64,000 nucleotides of DNA from Bog-756 sp963699345 (GCA_963699345.1 CAVOTL010000005.1:434001-498000), one strand, 5' to 3'; shown: positions 43,572 through 53,540, counted from the first letter of the stretch. Made by a program: numbers and translations. The notes: generated by a model not told the origin, from the letters alone.

Positions 43572-44846
43572 CTAGCGGGCGCCGAACACCACCGGCGCCG
43601 ACCGCACGCCGGCGATGACCGGCGACGCGGTGCGGACCACGTCGCCCGCCGGAGCGATCGAGGCGAACCGGGCCAGGAGCTCCTCGAGCAGGATCCGCCC
43701 CTCGACGCGGGCGAGGACGGCGCCGATGCAGAAGTGGGCACCGAACCCGAAGGCCACGTGTGGATTCGGGTCCCGGGCGGCGTCGAACACGTCGGCCGTC
43801 GGACCGAACACGGCTTCGTCCCGGTTCGCCGAGGCATAGAGCATGAGGACCGGGTCCCCGGCCGCCAGCTGACGCCCGCCGAGCTCGACGTCCCGCGTGG
43901 TGGTGCGCATGAAGGCCACCACCGGGGTGGTCCAACGCAACATCTCCTCCACCGCCAGCGGTAGGACCCGGTTGGCGCCGGCGCCGATCCGGGCCGCCAG
44001 CGACTCCCACTGCCCCGGACGCTCGGCGAAGCCGACCAGCCCCCCGGACATCATGTTCCGTGTCGTCTCGTTGCCGGCGACCAGGAGCTGCACCAGGAAC
44101 ATCCCCAGTTCGGCGTCGGTCAGTCGGTCACCGTCGACCTCGGCCGCCCCGAGCTCGCTGATGATGTCGCCCCTCGGCGAGACGCGCCGGTCGGCGGCGG
44201 CCCCGAGCAGGTACGTCACCATCTCGCCGCTGAGCCGGGACCGCTCCTCCTCGGGCCAGTCGGTGGCGCCGGGGATGACCGCCTCGGACCAGCGGAAGAA
44301 GCGGGGCCACTCCTCCTCCGGCACGCCCAGGAGGTCGCTGATGACCTGGAGGGGCAGAGGGACGGCCAACTCGCTCACGATGTCGACGGTCGACCCGGCC
44401 TCGATCCGATCGACCAGCGCCCGCGCCCGCCGACGGATACCCGGCTCGAGGGCCCGCATGTAGCTGGGCCGGAATCCCGGTTGCACCAGGGTGCGGTAGC
44501 GGGTGTGGTCCGGGGGGTCGGTGTGCATCATGGTCGGTGGCGACGGGTACTCGGCACCGATCTCGAAGGTCATGATGCCCTTGGACGAGCAGTAGGTCTC
44601 GGGGTCGCGCGACACGGTGACCACCTGGTCGTGGCTGCTCACCATCCACAGCCCCAACGTGTCGTTCCGGGCCACCGGCGCCTCGGCCCGGAGCCGGGCG
44701 TAGAGCGGAAACGGATCGCCGGCGTAGACGTCGGGGTCGAGCAGGGGGTCGGTGAGCGCCGTCTCGTCGACCGGGACCCCCGGGCCACGACCGACCTCCC
44801 CCGACCCGGGCGTGCCGGGCGGCATGGGCCGATCGACGTCGTTCAT
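43572..44846 (-). CDS. Cytochrome P450
   Basis: A 424-residue class I P450. The I-helix motif is AGNETTRN, the ExxR motif VEEMLRW, and the heme loop FGFGAHFCIG gives Cys373. The conserved HTDPPDHTRYRTLVQPGFRP is also present. It differs from the CYP125-like protein at 9931 in the heme loop (FGFGAHFC against FGGGGPHFC), so it is a different family. The substrate could be a steroid, terpenoid or fatty acid. No ferredoxin gene is adjacent. The start is ATG 44846 with GGGGGA upstream; longer in-frame readings are Arg/Gly-rich and unlikely. Confidence 0.85.
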   Translation of the reverse strand: MNDVDRPMPPGTPGSGEVGRGPGVPVDETALTDPLLDPDVYAGDPFPLYARLRAEAPVARNDTLGLWMVSSHDQVVTVSRDPETYCSSKGIMTFEIGAEYPSPPTMMHTDPPDHTRYRTLVQPGFRPSYMRALEPGIRRRARALVDRIEAGSTVDIVSELAVPLPLQVISDLLGVPEEEWPRFFRWSEAVIPGATDWPEEERSRLSGEMVTYLLGAAADRRVSPRGDIISELGAAEVDGDRLTDAELGMFLVQLLVAGNETTRNMMSGGLVGFAERPGQWESLAARIGAGANRVLPLAVEEMLRWTTPVVAFMRTTTRDVELGGRQLAAGDPVLMLYASANRDEAVFGPTADVFDAARDPNPHVAFGFGAHFCIGAVLARVEGRILLEELLARFASIAPAGDVVRTASPVIAGVRSAPVVFGAR

Positions 44847-45047
44847 CTGGATCCCCCGGTGCGCAGCGCGACGCCGTCCACGTCGAATGACGCCATGGTC
44901 CTCCCTCCCCTGTCGGCCGCCGGACGACGTGGGGACCACGACGCCTCGGCCACCGGCTCCGTCAGTCTGCCGGAACCAGTTGGCGCGCGCCATCACCCGG
45001 ACGCCGTTCCACCATCCCCCGGACCACCGGCGGGCGGGTCCGGCGGG

Positions 45048-48000
45048 TCACGCCGAGAGGATCGACGTGCCGGAAACGGAGTGGGTGTCGGTGACCGACC
45101 CGTCACCGCCGCTGAACCCGACCAGGACCTGCGGACCGAGGTCGACGGCGGCACTCAGGACCTCGGCCCCGTCCATGTCGACCGTCAGGATGCCGTCGTC
45201 CAGGTTCACCGTGAAGGTGTTCGTTCCCCGCAGGTCCTGGTCGACGGTCTGCGTCGCCAGCCAGTTCAGCTGGTCGGGGGTGGCCGAGGAGACGGGCCCG
45301 TTGGAGATCCCCACGAAGTTCGACGACGGGTCCGTGCCTTCCTGGTACGTGTCGATGCAGACGGCGATGCCGTTGATCCCCGAGAACCCGAGGCCCCCGC
45401 CGTAGTAGCCGACCGTCGTCGGCGACGTCGTCGGGTCGGCCAGCACGAGGGCCATGCCATCGGCCCCCTGCGTCCCGCCGCCGCCGATGGTCGCCGTGAA
45501 CGAGGCGGTGAGTCCCTCGGCGTTCACCGTGGCCGGCCAGAAGGCGGTCCCGGCCTGGTCGTTCGTGCTCGCCTGGGTGAGCTCGGTGGCCCCTCCGACG
45601 ACCTGGGTCGATCCGTTGATGTCCCACCCGCCTCCGGACGGGTCACCGATGGCGACCGGCGAGTCGGGGGCGGCGTTGACCGTGACGTCGCTGACCGCAT
45701 GGGTGTCGGTCAGGCCACCGGTCGCGCCCGAGAACCCGAGCAGGACCTCCGGGCCCACCGTCACCGTGGTCGAGAACAACGTGAGCCCGTCCATGGTCAC
45801 GGTGAGCGTCCCGCTCTCCAGGGTGACCCGGAAGATGTGGGTGGCGCGCAGGGAGGCGATCGACGTGTCGGTGGTGAGCCAGTTGAGTTCGTCCGGCGTG
45901 GACGACGACACCGGTCCGTCGGAGATTCCCACGAAGTTGTCCGATGGATTGTCCCCGTGCTGATAGGTGTCGAGGGCCACGGCCACCCCCGGGATGCCCG
46001 AGAATCCGAGTCCCCATCCGGCCGTCCCGACCTCATCGGGCTCCGTCGACGCGTCGGCCAACACCAGCGCCATGCCGTCGGCGCCGGTCGTCCCACCCCC
46101 GCCGATCGTGGTCGTGAAGGTCGCCGAGAGGTCAGCCGTCGGCAGGGCGGTCGGCCAGAACGCGGTCCCCGCCTGGTAGGTCGTTCCCGCCGACGTCAGA
46201 CGGAGCGACCCGTCGGACAGTGCGGAGGAGCCGTTGAGCTCCCAGCCACCGGCGGTGGGGTCCCCCACCGTGGTCACCGGCCCACCGGCGGAGACGGTCA
46301 CGCCACTGATGAGCTGGGCCGCCGGGTTCGCACCGGTCGATCCCGTGAAGCCGATCCGGATGTTCGGGCTCACGGCGACGTAGATCGACAGGACAGAGGT
46401 CCCATCCAGCCGAACCGTCATGACCCGGTCCGACACCGTCACCTGCACGGCCACCGGGCCGTACAGGGAGGGAACCGAGCCCGATGTCACCAGGAAGTGG
46501 AGACGGGTCGGCGCGCCGGGCTCCGTACCATCGGCGATCCCGACGAAGCTCTTCGTGGGCCCCCCGGGGACGCCCACCGACGACAGCACCACGGCGAGGC
46601 CCGGCAGGCCACCGAAACCGAAGTCCGTCCCACCGGCTCCGGTCGCCGTCGGAGCGACGGTCGGCTTGGCCAGCACGAGGGTGTTGCCGTCACCACTCGT
46701 CGGGCTCCCGCTCATGGTCGACGTGTAGTCCACCGTCAGGCCGTCCGAGGCGACCGGCGCCGGAGCGAAGGACGCGCCGGTGGAGAAGCTCTTGGCCGGC
46801 GTCAGCTGCAGGGACCCCGACGACACCGAGGCGGCGCCGCTTCGTTGCCACCCCGTGGCCGCCGGATCGCCCAGGGTGCCGGTCCCCGTGAATTGGATGG
46901 TCCGGACCCCTTGCCCGTCATCGGCGGTGATGATCCATCCGTCGGTCGTCGACCCGACCGCCGTCGGGGAGAACGTGACCGACTCGGTCAGCGAGTCACC
47001 CGGGTCGATCGTGGTGCCTTCGGGCAGTGTGGTGGTCGCGGTGAAGGCTCCGAGCACGGGAGGTTTCGATTTGGAGATGGTGAGATTGCTCCCGCCGGTG
47101 TTGGTGAGTTGGAAGGTCTGCGTGACCGACGTCCCCACCGGGGTGGATCCGTACTGGAGCGAGACCCGGGAGAACTGCAGGTAGGCCGGCGTATCGGAGC
47201 TGCCGGTCACCGACACGTCGATCGTCCCACCGTCGCTGGCCACGATCAGGTCGTCGCTGTACTCGCCGTTGACCGTGGGCGCGAACTCGATGCCGACCAC
47301 GACCTGGGCCCCCGGCTGGAGGACGTCACCCGTCGACGGCGCACCCGACACCGTGAACGGCGGCGAGGGGTCGGTCACGCCGCTGATGGTGAGGGGCTCC
47401 GAGCCGTTGTTGGCGAACGACACGCTCTGGGACGATTGCTGACCGGGCGGGATCCCACCGAAACTGACGCCCAGGGTCGACGACGTGAGGCTGGGGCCGT
47501 CCACCTCGCCGTTGCCGGTCAGCGAGATGACAGTTGTCCCCTGGCCACCCGTGGCCACCGTGACGGAGCCGCCGGCGGCGCCGGGCTGGGTGGGCGTGTA
47601 GGTGACGGGGACGGTGAGCGTCTCTCCGGTCGTCAGGCTGGCCGGCAGGGCGATGCTCGGCGTGCCCAGGCTGAAGGGGCCCGCGGCGGTCAGCCCGGTC
47701 ACCGTGGCCGGCGACGAGGCGGTCAGCGTGAGTGTCTCGGTCGACGACTGGCCGACCACGGTCGACGGGAAGAGGGGGGAAGGGCCCGTCACCGGGCTCG
47801 ACACGGGGGCTCCGAAGCCCTCCACGGCGCCCGTTCGGGTCCCCACGTAGATCCGGTTGCCGGCCACGCCGGGTGGGTTGAACTTCGAGGCGGTGCCGAC
47901 CGGGGCGCTCCAGACGAGTTGCATGACCCCGTCGACGGGCACGGGGTCGTAGGCCCGCAGCTGGGCACCCACCCCGGTGCCGTCGGCCGACCAGATCGTC

Positions 48001-49529
48001 CACACGAGGGCCGTCCCCGAGGTTGTCCCGTTCGAGGTGACGACGGCCCCCGAGGATCCGAAACCGAAGGCGTCCGACGACGAGCCGGCCAGGTTCAGCG
48101 TCGGTGTGCCGGAGCCGGTCAGGCCGTACTGGTACGCGTCGAGTTGGCCCTCGGAACCTCCCGCCGACACGGAACCCGATGCCGTGGGGATGTAGACCCA
48201 CCCTCCGTCCCCCGGCCACACCGCCGGGCTCGACCAGACGCCGCCGTTGGGACCGTACCGGCCGAGGACGTCGTCGGTCCCGTCGGGACCCTGCTCGAAG
48301 CCCCCGAGATTCTGCCGGTTCAGGAGGTAGACGTAACCCTCCTTGCCGACCTCGACGGCCAGATCGGGATAGGTCGCGGTGCCGAAGTACTGGTCCGGGA
48401 GCGCGACGGGGCTCCCGGACCCGAAGTCGAGGTCGTTGGCGTCCAGGGTCGATGCGTCGTAGGGCTCGAAGAAGTCGGTCGCCTTCAGACTTCCGTCCGG
48501 CTGGACGACCAGCCGGACCACGGACTCGCTGAGGTTCCCCGGAGGCGTGTCCCCGGGAGTCGGCGTCAGATTGCTGGTGCCGTTCCCGGTGGCGAACAGG
48601 ATCTGTCCGGGACCGTCGGATACCAGTCCTCCGCCGGCCATCCAGATGCCACCACCCCCTGAGCCCACCTCGGACATGTCCGTCCACATGGTGGAGAGCT
48701 TCCCCGTCTCGGACACGCCGACGATCCAGCCCTCGTAGGGATCGATGTCACAGTGGGCTCCGAACGACGCGTACACGACCCCGTTCATCAACAGCAGACC
48801 GGGGCGCTGGAGTTCATAGGTCGGATTGAACGTGACCGACGGATCGTTGGTGGCCGTGCCGGCGATCTCGACCGGGAAGCCGGGCTCCTCGGCACCGCCG
48901 TGGTCGAGATCGAGGGCGTGCATGAAGTCCGCCTCCGGGCCCGAATCGCCCGAGACGTACTGGTCCACCACGAGATACTCGGTCTCGGTGGACTGGTCGA
49001 TGACCGGGGTACCGGTGATGCCCATGGTCGGCGTGAGGTCGGCGCAGCCGATATCACTGGCCAGCGGAGGCGCACCGTACTGGCGGGACCACAGGATGGC
49101 GCCGGTGACCGGATCCAATCCGTAGGAGTAGTTGTTCTCCGTATTGACCAGGAGCTGCCCGTCGTCGACGAGTGGCTGACCGTACACCGCACCGTTCACA
49201 TTGGTGTCGAAGAGCTGGCCGAATGTGCCCCCGCTCACCAGCGCAGGACTGAGGTCCGTCTCCCCCGGGTACCAGCTGGTGCGGTCATCGTCGGCGCCGC
49301 GGGTGGCCGAGGTCGTCTCGTCGGTGGATACCCGCTGGGCGTCAGCTCGGCGGCTGGTGGCGTGGGTGGTGGCATGGCCGGTGGTGCCGACGCGGGCCGC
49401 GTCCGCGGCACCGCCGACGTCGATCACCGCGAGTGCGGAGGCACCGATCGTCACGGCGGCGGCGACCCGCAGTGCCCGTGTCCACCGGCCTACGGACCGA
49501 CTTCCGCCCTCCGGGCTCCTCCGTCTCAT
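45048..49529 (-). CDS. Giant secreted protein: propeller, choice-of-anchor-like modules and three lectin-like repeats
   Basis: A 1493-residue exported protein. A signal peptide (ALRVAAAVTIGASALAVIDV) leads into a PQQ-type beta-propeller region at about 60-570 (DGQLLVNTENNYSYGLDPVT, IYVGTRTGAVEGFGAPV). Three Ig-like choice-of-anchor D-type modules follow at about 575-880 (VTYTPTQPGAAGGSVTVATG, VVGIEFAPTVNGEYSDDLIV, SVTFSPTAVGSTTDGWIITA). Three repeats of about 205 residues start near 883, 1089 and 1291. The last two share GDP-x2-GGW-x2-NGS, GGGGT-x-GADGMALVLAD, GLGFSGI and a D-TYQ-x2-x2-PS-x-NFVGIS motif, all typical of L-type lectin folds. It probably binds surface or environmental glycans. 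AGGAG precedes the ATG. Confidence 0.8.
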   Translation of the reverse strand: MRRRSPEGGSRSVGRWTRALRVAAAVTIGASALAVIDVGGAADAARVGTTGHATTHATSRRADAQRVSTDETTSATRGADDDRTSWYPGETDLSPALVSGGTFGQLFDTNVNGAVYGQPLVDDGQLLVNTENNYSYGLDPVTGAILWSRQYGAPPLASDIGCADLTPTMGITGTPVIDQSTETEYLVVDQYVSGDSGPEADFMHALDLDHGGAEEPGFPVEIAGTATNDPSVTFNPTYELQRPGLLLMNGVVYASFGAHCDIDPYEGWIVGVSETGKLSTMWTDMSEVGSGGGGIWMAGGGLVSDGPGQILFATGNGTSNLTPTPGDTPPGNLSESVVRLVVQPDGSLKATDFFEPYDASTLDANDLDFGSGSPVALPDQYFGTATYPDLAVEVGKEGYVYLLNRQNLGGFEQGPDGTDDVLGRYGPNGGVWSSPAVWPGDGGWVYIPTASGSVSAGGSEGQLDAYQYGLTGSGTPTLNLAGSSSDAFGFGSSGAVVTSNGTTSGTALVWTIWSADGTGVGAQLRAYDPVPVDGVMQLVWSAPVGTASKFNPPGVAGNRIYVGTRTGAVEGFGAPVSSPVTGPSPLFPSTVVGQSSTETLTLTASSPATVTGLTAAGPFSLGTPSIALPASLTTGETLTVPVTYTPTQPGAAGGSVTVATGGQGTTVISLTGNGEVDGPSLTSSTLGVSFGGIPPGQQSSQSVSFANNGSEPLTISGVTDPSPPFTVSGAPSTGDVLQPGAQVVVGIEFAPTVNGEYSDDLIVASDGGTIDVSVTGSSDTPAYLQFSRVSLQYGSTPVGTSVTQTFQLTNTGGSNLTISKSKPPVLGAFTATTTLPEGTTIDPGDSLTESVTFSPTAVGSTTDGWIITADDGQGVRTIQFTGTGTLGDPAATGWQRSGAASVSSGSLQLTPAKSFSTGASFAPAPVASDGLTVDYTSTMSGSPTSGDGNTLVLAKPTVAPTATGAGGTDFGFGGLPGLAVVLSSVGVPGGPTKSFVGIADGTEPGAPTRLHFLVTSGSVPSLYGPVAVQVTVSDRVMTVRLDGTSVLSIYVAVSPNIRIGFTGSTGANPAAQLISGVTVSAGGPVTTVGDPTAGGWELNGSSALSDGSLRLTSAGTTYQAGTAFWPTALPTADLSATFTTTIGGGGTTGADGMALVLADASTEPDEVGTAGWGLGFSGIPGVAVALDTYQHGDNPSDNFVGISDGPVSSSTPDELNWLTTDTSIASLRATHIFRVTLESGTLTVTMDGLTLFSTTVTVGPEVLLGFSGATGGLTDTHAVSDVTVNAAPDSPVAIGDPSGGGWDINGSTQVVGGATELTQASTNDQAGTAFWPATVNAEGLTASFTATIGGGGTQGADGMALVLADPTTSPTTVGYYGGGLGFSGINGIAVCIDTYQEGTDPSSNFVGISNGPVSSATPDQLNWLATQTVDQDLRGTNTFTVNLDDGILTVDMDGAEVLSAAVDLGPQVLVGFSGGDGSVTDTHSVSGTSILSA

Positions 49530-49835
49530 CGACTCCTGGTACCCCCGCTTCGCGAACACCGCTCCGGACCGCTGGCCGCCGGTCGGCCTCGGCCACGCGC
49601 CCCGACTCCCACCGCCGTGCGGCTGCTGGTGCCGGTGCCGGTGCGGTGCCGGTGCACCAGTCAAGCCCCTGTGGTTCCCGTCGGCAACCGGGGGCGCCAG
49701 GCGAGGGTCGGGGGCGGCGCCAGCCACGGCCGGCGGGCCGGGGCGGCCGTACGGGCCCCGGATGCCCGGGGCCGGCCCAGCTCCCTCACGGGTGCGGAGC
49801 CAGGGCCACGGCTCCACCGGTCGGTGGAGGGCCGG
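49530..49835. other. 306-base spacer with GGTGCC repeats
   Basis: No gene is supported. The region between the DUF2510 gene and the giant secreted protein (both minus strand) contains a run of GGTGCC hexamers at about 49627-49655, flanked by CTGGTGC and GCACCAG, which could fold as a weak terminator for DUF2510. The right-hand half must hold the promoter of the secreted protein. Confidence 0.45.
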
Positions 49836-50396
49836 CTACGAGTACGGACCGATCCGCTGGTCGGGGCTGGTGTCGACCTCCACGTGTCCGTGCGTCGATA
49901 CGTAGGAGGTCCACTCGGAGCCCGTCCACCACCGGTAGTGGAACCTCCCACTGGGATCGGGGTGCCAGGCGGGTGGCGAGAGTTCATCGGCCGGCGCCTG
50001 GCCGGCACTCCCCGGAGCGGATCCGGTCGGTGTCACCGGGATCTGGGGTGGGGGGCCCGATACCTCCCGGGAGCCGCCGTCCGCACGACGGGGATAGGCG
50101 GGAAAATCGCTGGCGGAGGTCTGGACCGGCTCCCGAGGCACGGCTGGTGGCCCCGCCAGGGGGCCGTAGGGGGTCTGGGCGGCCCTCCGGACCTCGGACC
50201 GGTGGGCGAACACCCACAGGACCAGGCCGACCAGTGGGCTGAGGAACCAGATCAGACCCCAGACGAACGAGGGGATCCCCCAGGGGGTGCGTCCGAGATT
50301 CCGGCGATCGACCTCGGCGAGGTAGTACCCCACGGCGCCCATGACGACGTCGAAGACAAGGAGGAGGACGTACTCCGAACCGCTGACTTTCAACAC
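49836..50396 (-). CDS. DUF2510-containing membrane protein
   Basis: A 186-residue protein with two N-terminal membrane helices (YVLLLVFDVVMGAVGYYLAE, FVWGLIWFLSPLVGLVLWVF), a Pro/Ala-rich linker and a C-terminal DUF2510 motif (PPAWHPDPSGRFHYRWWTGS). DUF2510 is a small Trp-rich domain common in actinobacterial envelope proteins and has no assigned activity. The start may be GTG 50396 or TTG 50393. GGAGGGG lies right before them, which suits TTG better. It is divergent from the sugar porter. Confidence 0.78.
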   Translation of the reverse strand: MLKVSGSEYVLLLVFDVVMGAVGYYLAEVDRRNLGRTPWGIPSFVWGLIWFLSPLVGLVLWVFAHRSEVRRAAQTPYGPLAGPPAVPREPVQTSASDFPAYPRRADGGSREVSGPPPQIPVTPTGSAPGSAGQAPADELSPPAWHPDPSGRFHYRWWTGSEWTSYVSTHGHVEVDTSPDQRIGPYS

Positions 50397-50469
50397 CCCT
50401 CCAGGTTACGCCCTCCCGGGACCTCGGTCGCCGGCGCCGATGATCCCGGGTGGACCACCGATCCGCCGC

Positions 50470-50475
50470 TACCGT
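50470..50475 (+). promoter_or_regulatory. -10-like element TACCGT, leaderless start
   Basis: TACCGT ends six bases before ATG 50482 of the sugar transporter, and no ribosome site lies between. The layout is the same as at 36427 and 58949. Confidence 0.4.
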
Positions 50476-50481
50476 CGGGTG

Positions 50482-51993
50482 ATGGCCACGGAACCACCGC
50501 CGGTCGCTCCGGACCCGACACCCGCTCCGGTCCCCACACCCGCTTCGGACCCCACACCCGCGGCGGAGGCCGGCGGTCCGCACCGGCGGCCGATGACACG
50601 GACCCTGGTGGCGGTGGGGATCGTGATCATGCTCGCCGGGGTCCTCTTCGGATACGACCAGGGCGTCATCTCGGGGGCGCTGGACGGGATCAAGAAGGAC
50701 TTCCATGTCAGTACGTTCCTTCTCGAGGTCATCACCAGCTGGGTGACCCTCGGCGCCATGGGTGGAGCACTGGTGGCGGGCGCACTCGCCGACCGCCTCG
50801 GCCGCCGCGTCACCATCCTGCTCGCCTCCGTGCTCTTCACCGCCGGGGCCCTCGTCGAGGCCTTCGCCCCCGGCGCCTACGTCCTGGTGGTCGGTCGCCT
50901 CCTGGTGGGCTTCGGCGTCGGGGTGGCGTCGGTGGCCGCCCCCCTCTATGCGGCCGAGATGGCCCCGTCCCGCCTACGTGGGCGGTTCGTCTCCCTCTAC
51001 CAGCTGGCTATCACCATCGGGATCTTCGTCGCCTACCTGGTCGACTACGTCTTGAGCCACGGCAGCGGCTGGCGGGCGATGCTGGGCGTCTCGGCCGTAC
51101 CGGCGATCCTGCTGGTGGTGGCCGTCTGGCCGCTTCCGGACTCCCCCCGGTGGTACATGAAGGCCGGTCGTCGCCAGGACGCCGAGCGGTCGCTGCGCCG
51201 GGTGGAGGGCACCGAGGACGTCGGGGAGGACCTCGGGACGATCCAGGCCTCCATCGACCAGGACGCCAGGAGCGCGGCCACCTGGGGGACGGTGTTCGCC
51301 TCCGAGTGGCGTCGACCGTTGCTCATCGGCGTGATGCTGGCCGTTCTGCAGCAGTTCACCGGGATCAACGCCATCATCTACTACGCCAACCAGATCTTCG
51401 CGGCGGCCGGGTTCACGTCCCCCGACTCCCAGAGCCTGGCGACCCTGTGGGCGATCGGCGCGGTCAACGTGGTGGCCACCTTCGTGGCCGTGGCCTGGGT
51501 GGACCGGTTCGGACGCAAGCCCCTGCTCTTCATCGGCACCACGGGTATGGGCCTCAGCCTGATCGTCGTGGGTGCCATGTTCCTCAAGCTCTCGAAGGTC
51601 ACCCCGGGCAGTACCGCCACCGGCGCCACGACCGGCGAGGGGCTCATCACCCTGGTGGCCCTGGTGGTGTTCATCGCCTGCTTCGCCTTCTCGCTCGGTC
51701 CGATCGTATGGACCATCATCAACGAGATCTTTCCGTCCCACGTGCGGGGCAAGGCGGTGGCCGTGGCCACGGCGGCCAACTGGTTCGCGGCCTGGCTGGT
51801 GGCCCAATTCTTCCTCACGCTGGTCGACCTCATCACCACCACCGGCGTCTTCTGGCTGTTCGCCATCTTCTGCGGGGTCACCTTCTGGTTCGTGCGCCGG
51901 TTCGTGCCCGAGACCAAGGGCCAGAGCCTGGAGCAGATCCAATCCATGTGGGGCGATCCCACCGCTCTCTCCGCCGCCATGTCGAACGAGTGA
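50482..51993 (+). CDS. MFS sugar porter (SP family)
   Basis: A 503-residue, 12-helix transporter. After a Pro-rich cytoplasmic leader of about 35 residues come FGYDQGVISGALDGIKKDF, GALADRLGRRVTILLAS (motif A), GRLLVGFGVGVASVAAPLYA followed by AEMAPSRLRGRFVSLYQL, QQFTGINAIIYYANQIF after the central loop, and the C-terminal PETKGQSLEQIQ. These are diagnostic of proton-coupled sugar or polyol symporters such as XylE/IolT. The QQFTGINAIIYY motif suits hexose, xylose or inositol. It is not beside sugar catabolic genes. Confidence 0.92.
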   Translation: MATEPPPVAPDPTPAPVPTPASDPTPAAEAGGPHRRPMTRTLVAVGIVIMLAGVLFGYDQGVISGALDGIKKDFHVSTFLLEVITSWVTLGAMGGALVAGALADRLGRRVTILLASVLFTAGALVEAFAPGAYVLVVGRLLVGFGVGVASVAAPLYAAEMAPSRLRGRFVSLYQLAITIGIFVAYLVDYVLSHGSGWRAMLGVSAVPAILLVVAVWPLPDSPRWYMKAGRRQDAERSLRRVEGTEDVGEDLGTIQASIDQDARSAATWGTVFASEWRRPLLIGVMLAVLQQFTGINAIIYYANQIFAAAGFTSPDSQSLATLWAIGAVNVVATFVAVAWVDRFGRKPLLFIGTTGMGLSLIVVGAMFLKLSKVTPGSTATGATTGEGLITLVALVVFIACFAFSLGPIVWTIINEIFPSHVRGKAVAVATAANWFAAWLVAQFFLTLVDLITTTGVFWLFAIFCGVTFWFVRRFVPETKGQSLEQIQSMWGDPTALSAAMSNE

Positions 51994-52036
51994 TGCCGCA
52001 CCCCGATCCGGAGGGTTCGGCCGGGCGAACGGACCG

Positions 52037-52414
52037 TCAGTCCAGCTCGGCGACTTCCCGGACGGCCCGGCTCGCCAACTGGCGGGTGATGGCCCAGTGG
52101 TACTGGATGTCGCCCGAGGTCATCCCTTCGGCGAGGCCGACGGCGATGAGCCGGAGCCGGGCCCGGTGCCGGAGTTTCTCGTAGAGACCGAGGGACTCGG
52201 TCAACCTCGGTCGCCACCTGTCCGAACCGGCCGCCTCGAGCAGCGGGCCCAGCGGGTCACCCGTCCGGATCCCCTCGAGGATCTTGCGACATACCGCTTC
52301 GTGGTGTTCGAGATCACTGCGCAGGTTCTCCGCCGCCTCGATCAGCTGGATCATCTCCGCCTCGGCGCGCCTCCGTAGGTCGGCGTCGTCAGACGTGTCA
52401 CCACCCGTTTCCAT
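52037..52414 (-). CDS. Conserved-looking helical protein of unknown function
   Basis: A 125-residue mostly helical protein. The first half (RRRAEAEMIQLIEAAENLRS, DLEHHEAVCRKILEGIRTGD) could form a coiled coil. The second half (RHRARLRLIAVGLAEGMTSG, DIQYHWAITRQLASRAVREV) looks like a helix-turn-helix-like or tetrahelical module. No family is recognised. It might be a small regulator; there is no direct evidence. ATG 52414 gives a normal acidic N-terminus, while a longer reading is low-complexity. Confidence 0.6.
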   Translation of the reverse strand: METGGDTSDDADLRRRAEAEMIQLIEAAENLRSDLEHHEAVCRKILEGIRTGDPLGPLLEAAGSDRWRPRLTESLGLYEKLRHRARLRLIAVGLAEGMTSGDIQYHWAITRQLASRAVREVAELD

Positions 52415-52584
52415 CCACCCATGATTCCATTCTCGGGCGGCGGGCACCCGATGGGGGCAGTCCGGATTTGCAACACTTGTTGCCGTCGGTCCGGAGAGGA
52501 GCCGGGGCGCCGTCCGACCAGGCGCGACGGCTCCGGCGAACCGGGACCCGACGGGTCTGGCAAGGCACCCGCGGGCGGCTCCGG

Positions 52585-53457
52585 TCAGGCGGGTTGCTCG
52601 CCGACGATGCTCGCCCGCTCCATGACCCGTCGATCCGGCCAGTAGTCGCTCGATGCGTAGTGCTGTACCGACCGGTTGTCCCAGAAGGCGACCGAGTGCT
52701 CCTCCCATCGGAAGCGACACTGGTACTCGACCGTCTCCGCCGTCCGGGCCAACCGGTCGATGAGCGCGTCGGACTCGTCACGTGCCAGTCCGACGATCCG
52801 GTCCACGAAGAACCGGTTGACGAAGATCAGCCTGCGTCCCGTCACGGGATGGGTGCGCACCACCGGGTGCTCGACGGGCGGGTACTGCTCCCGCATGGCG
52901 ACCCGGTCCGCGGCGGCCACCGTGTGCCCGAACACCTTGGAGAAATCGTGGACGGCGACCAGGTCGGAGAGGCGCTCGCGGAGCTCGGGGTCCAGGCCGT
53001 CGTAGGCGGCGCCCATGTCGGCGAAGAGCGTGTCGCCTCCGACGGGGGGGACCTCGACGGCATGCAGGATCGCACCGAGGGACGGGCGGGCCCTCCACGA
53101 CACGTCGGAGTGCCAACCGTTCTCATAGCCGCCGACGGTCGCCTCCTTCTCGAAGCGGACGAGTTCCGGCTGTTCGGCGTTGGAGGGGATGAACGGATGG
53201 ACCTCGAGCTCGCCGAACCGGCGGGCGAAGTCCACGTGCTGGGCCGGGGTCAGCGGCTGTCCGCGGAAGAAGAGCACCTTGAACTCGGTCAGCGCCCTCG
53301 TCAGCTCCGCGATCGTTGCTTCGTCCAGTGGGCCGCAGAGGTCGATGCCGGACACCTCGGCGCCGATGGTGGCCCCTTGCGGGACGATGTCGAACCCCTC
53401 GAACGTGAGACGGGAGAGTCGTTCGCGTTCAGGGGCGAGATGGGCGAGTGGACCCAC
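52585..53457 (-). CDS. TauD/TfdA-family alpha-ketoglutarate-dependent dioxygenase
   Basis: A 290-residue Fe(II)/2-oxoglutarate oxygenase. The metal triad is His116 and Asp118 (WHSDVSW) with His266 (NRSVQHYA). The 2-oxoglutarate Arg is in the DRRVMERASI stretch. N-terminal motifs include GAEVSGIDLCGPLDEATIAE and ALTEFKVLFFRGQPLTPAQH. The family hydroxylates taurine, sulfonates, sulfate esters, 2,4-D or similar. The substrate here is unknown. GTG 53457 is the assigned start. A 15-base repeat array lies 84 bases upstream in the spacer toward the alcohol dehydrogenase. Confidence 0.88.
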   Translation of the reverse strand: MGPLAHLAPERERLSRLTFEGFDIVPQGATIGAEVSGIDLCGPLDEATIAELTRALTEFKVLFFRGQPLTPAQHVDFARRFGELEVHPFIPSNAEQPELVRFEKEATVGGYENGWHSDVSWRARPSLGAILHAVEVPPVGGDTLFADMGAAYDGLDPELRERLSDLVAVHDFSKVFGHTVAAADRVAMREQYPPVEHPVVRTHPVTGRRLIFVNRFFVDRIVGLARDESDALIDRLARTAETVEYQCRFRWEEHSVAFWDNRSVQHYASSDYWPDRRVMERASIVGEQPA

Positions 53458-53540
53458 TTCGACTCCCCAGGGCTCGAGGGTGACCCGACGGGCGGAGAGG
53501 CCACCGGCGGGATCACGGGACGGTCCGCTCCGTGCCGGCC

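Noticed and set aside
44481..48662. A plus-strand open frame of about 1390 codons opposite the giant secreted protein
   Set aside because: It is Arg/Gly/His-rich low-complexity translation produced by GC-rich codon use on the other strand. The minus strand has signal peptide, domains and repeats.
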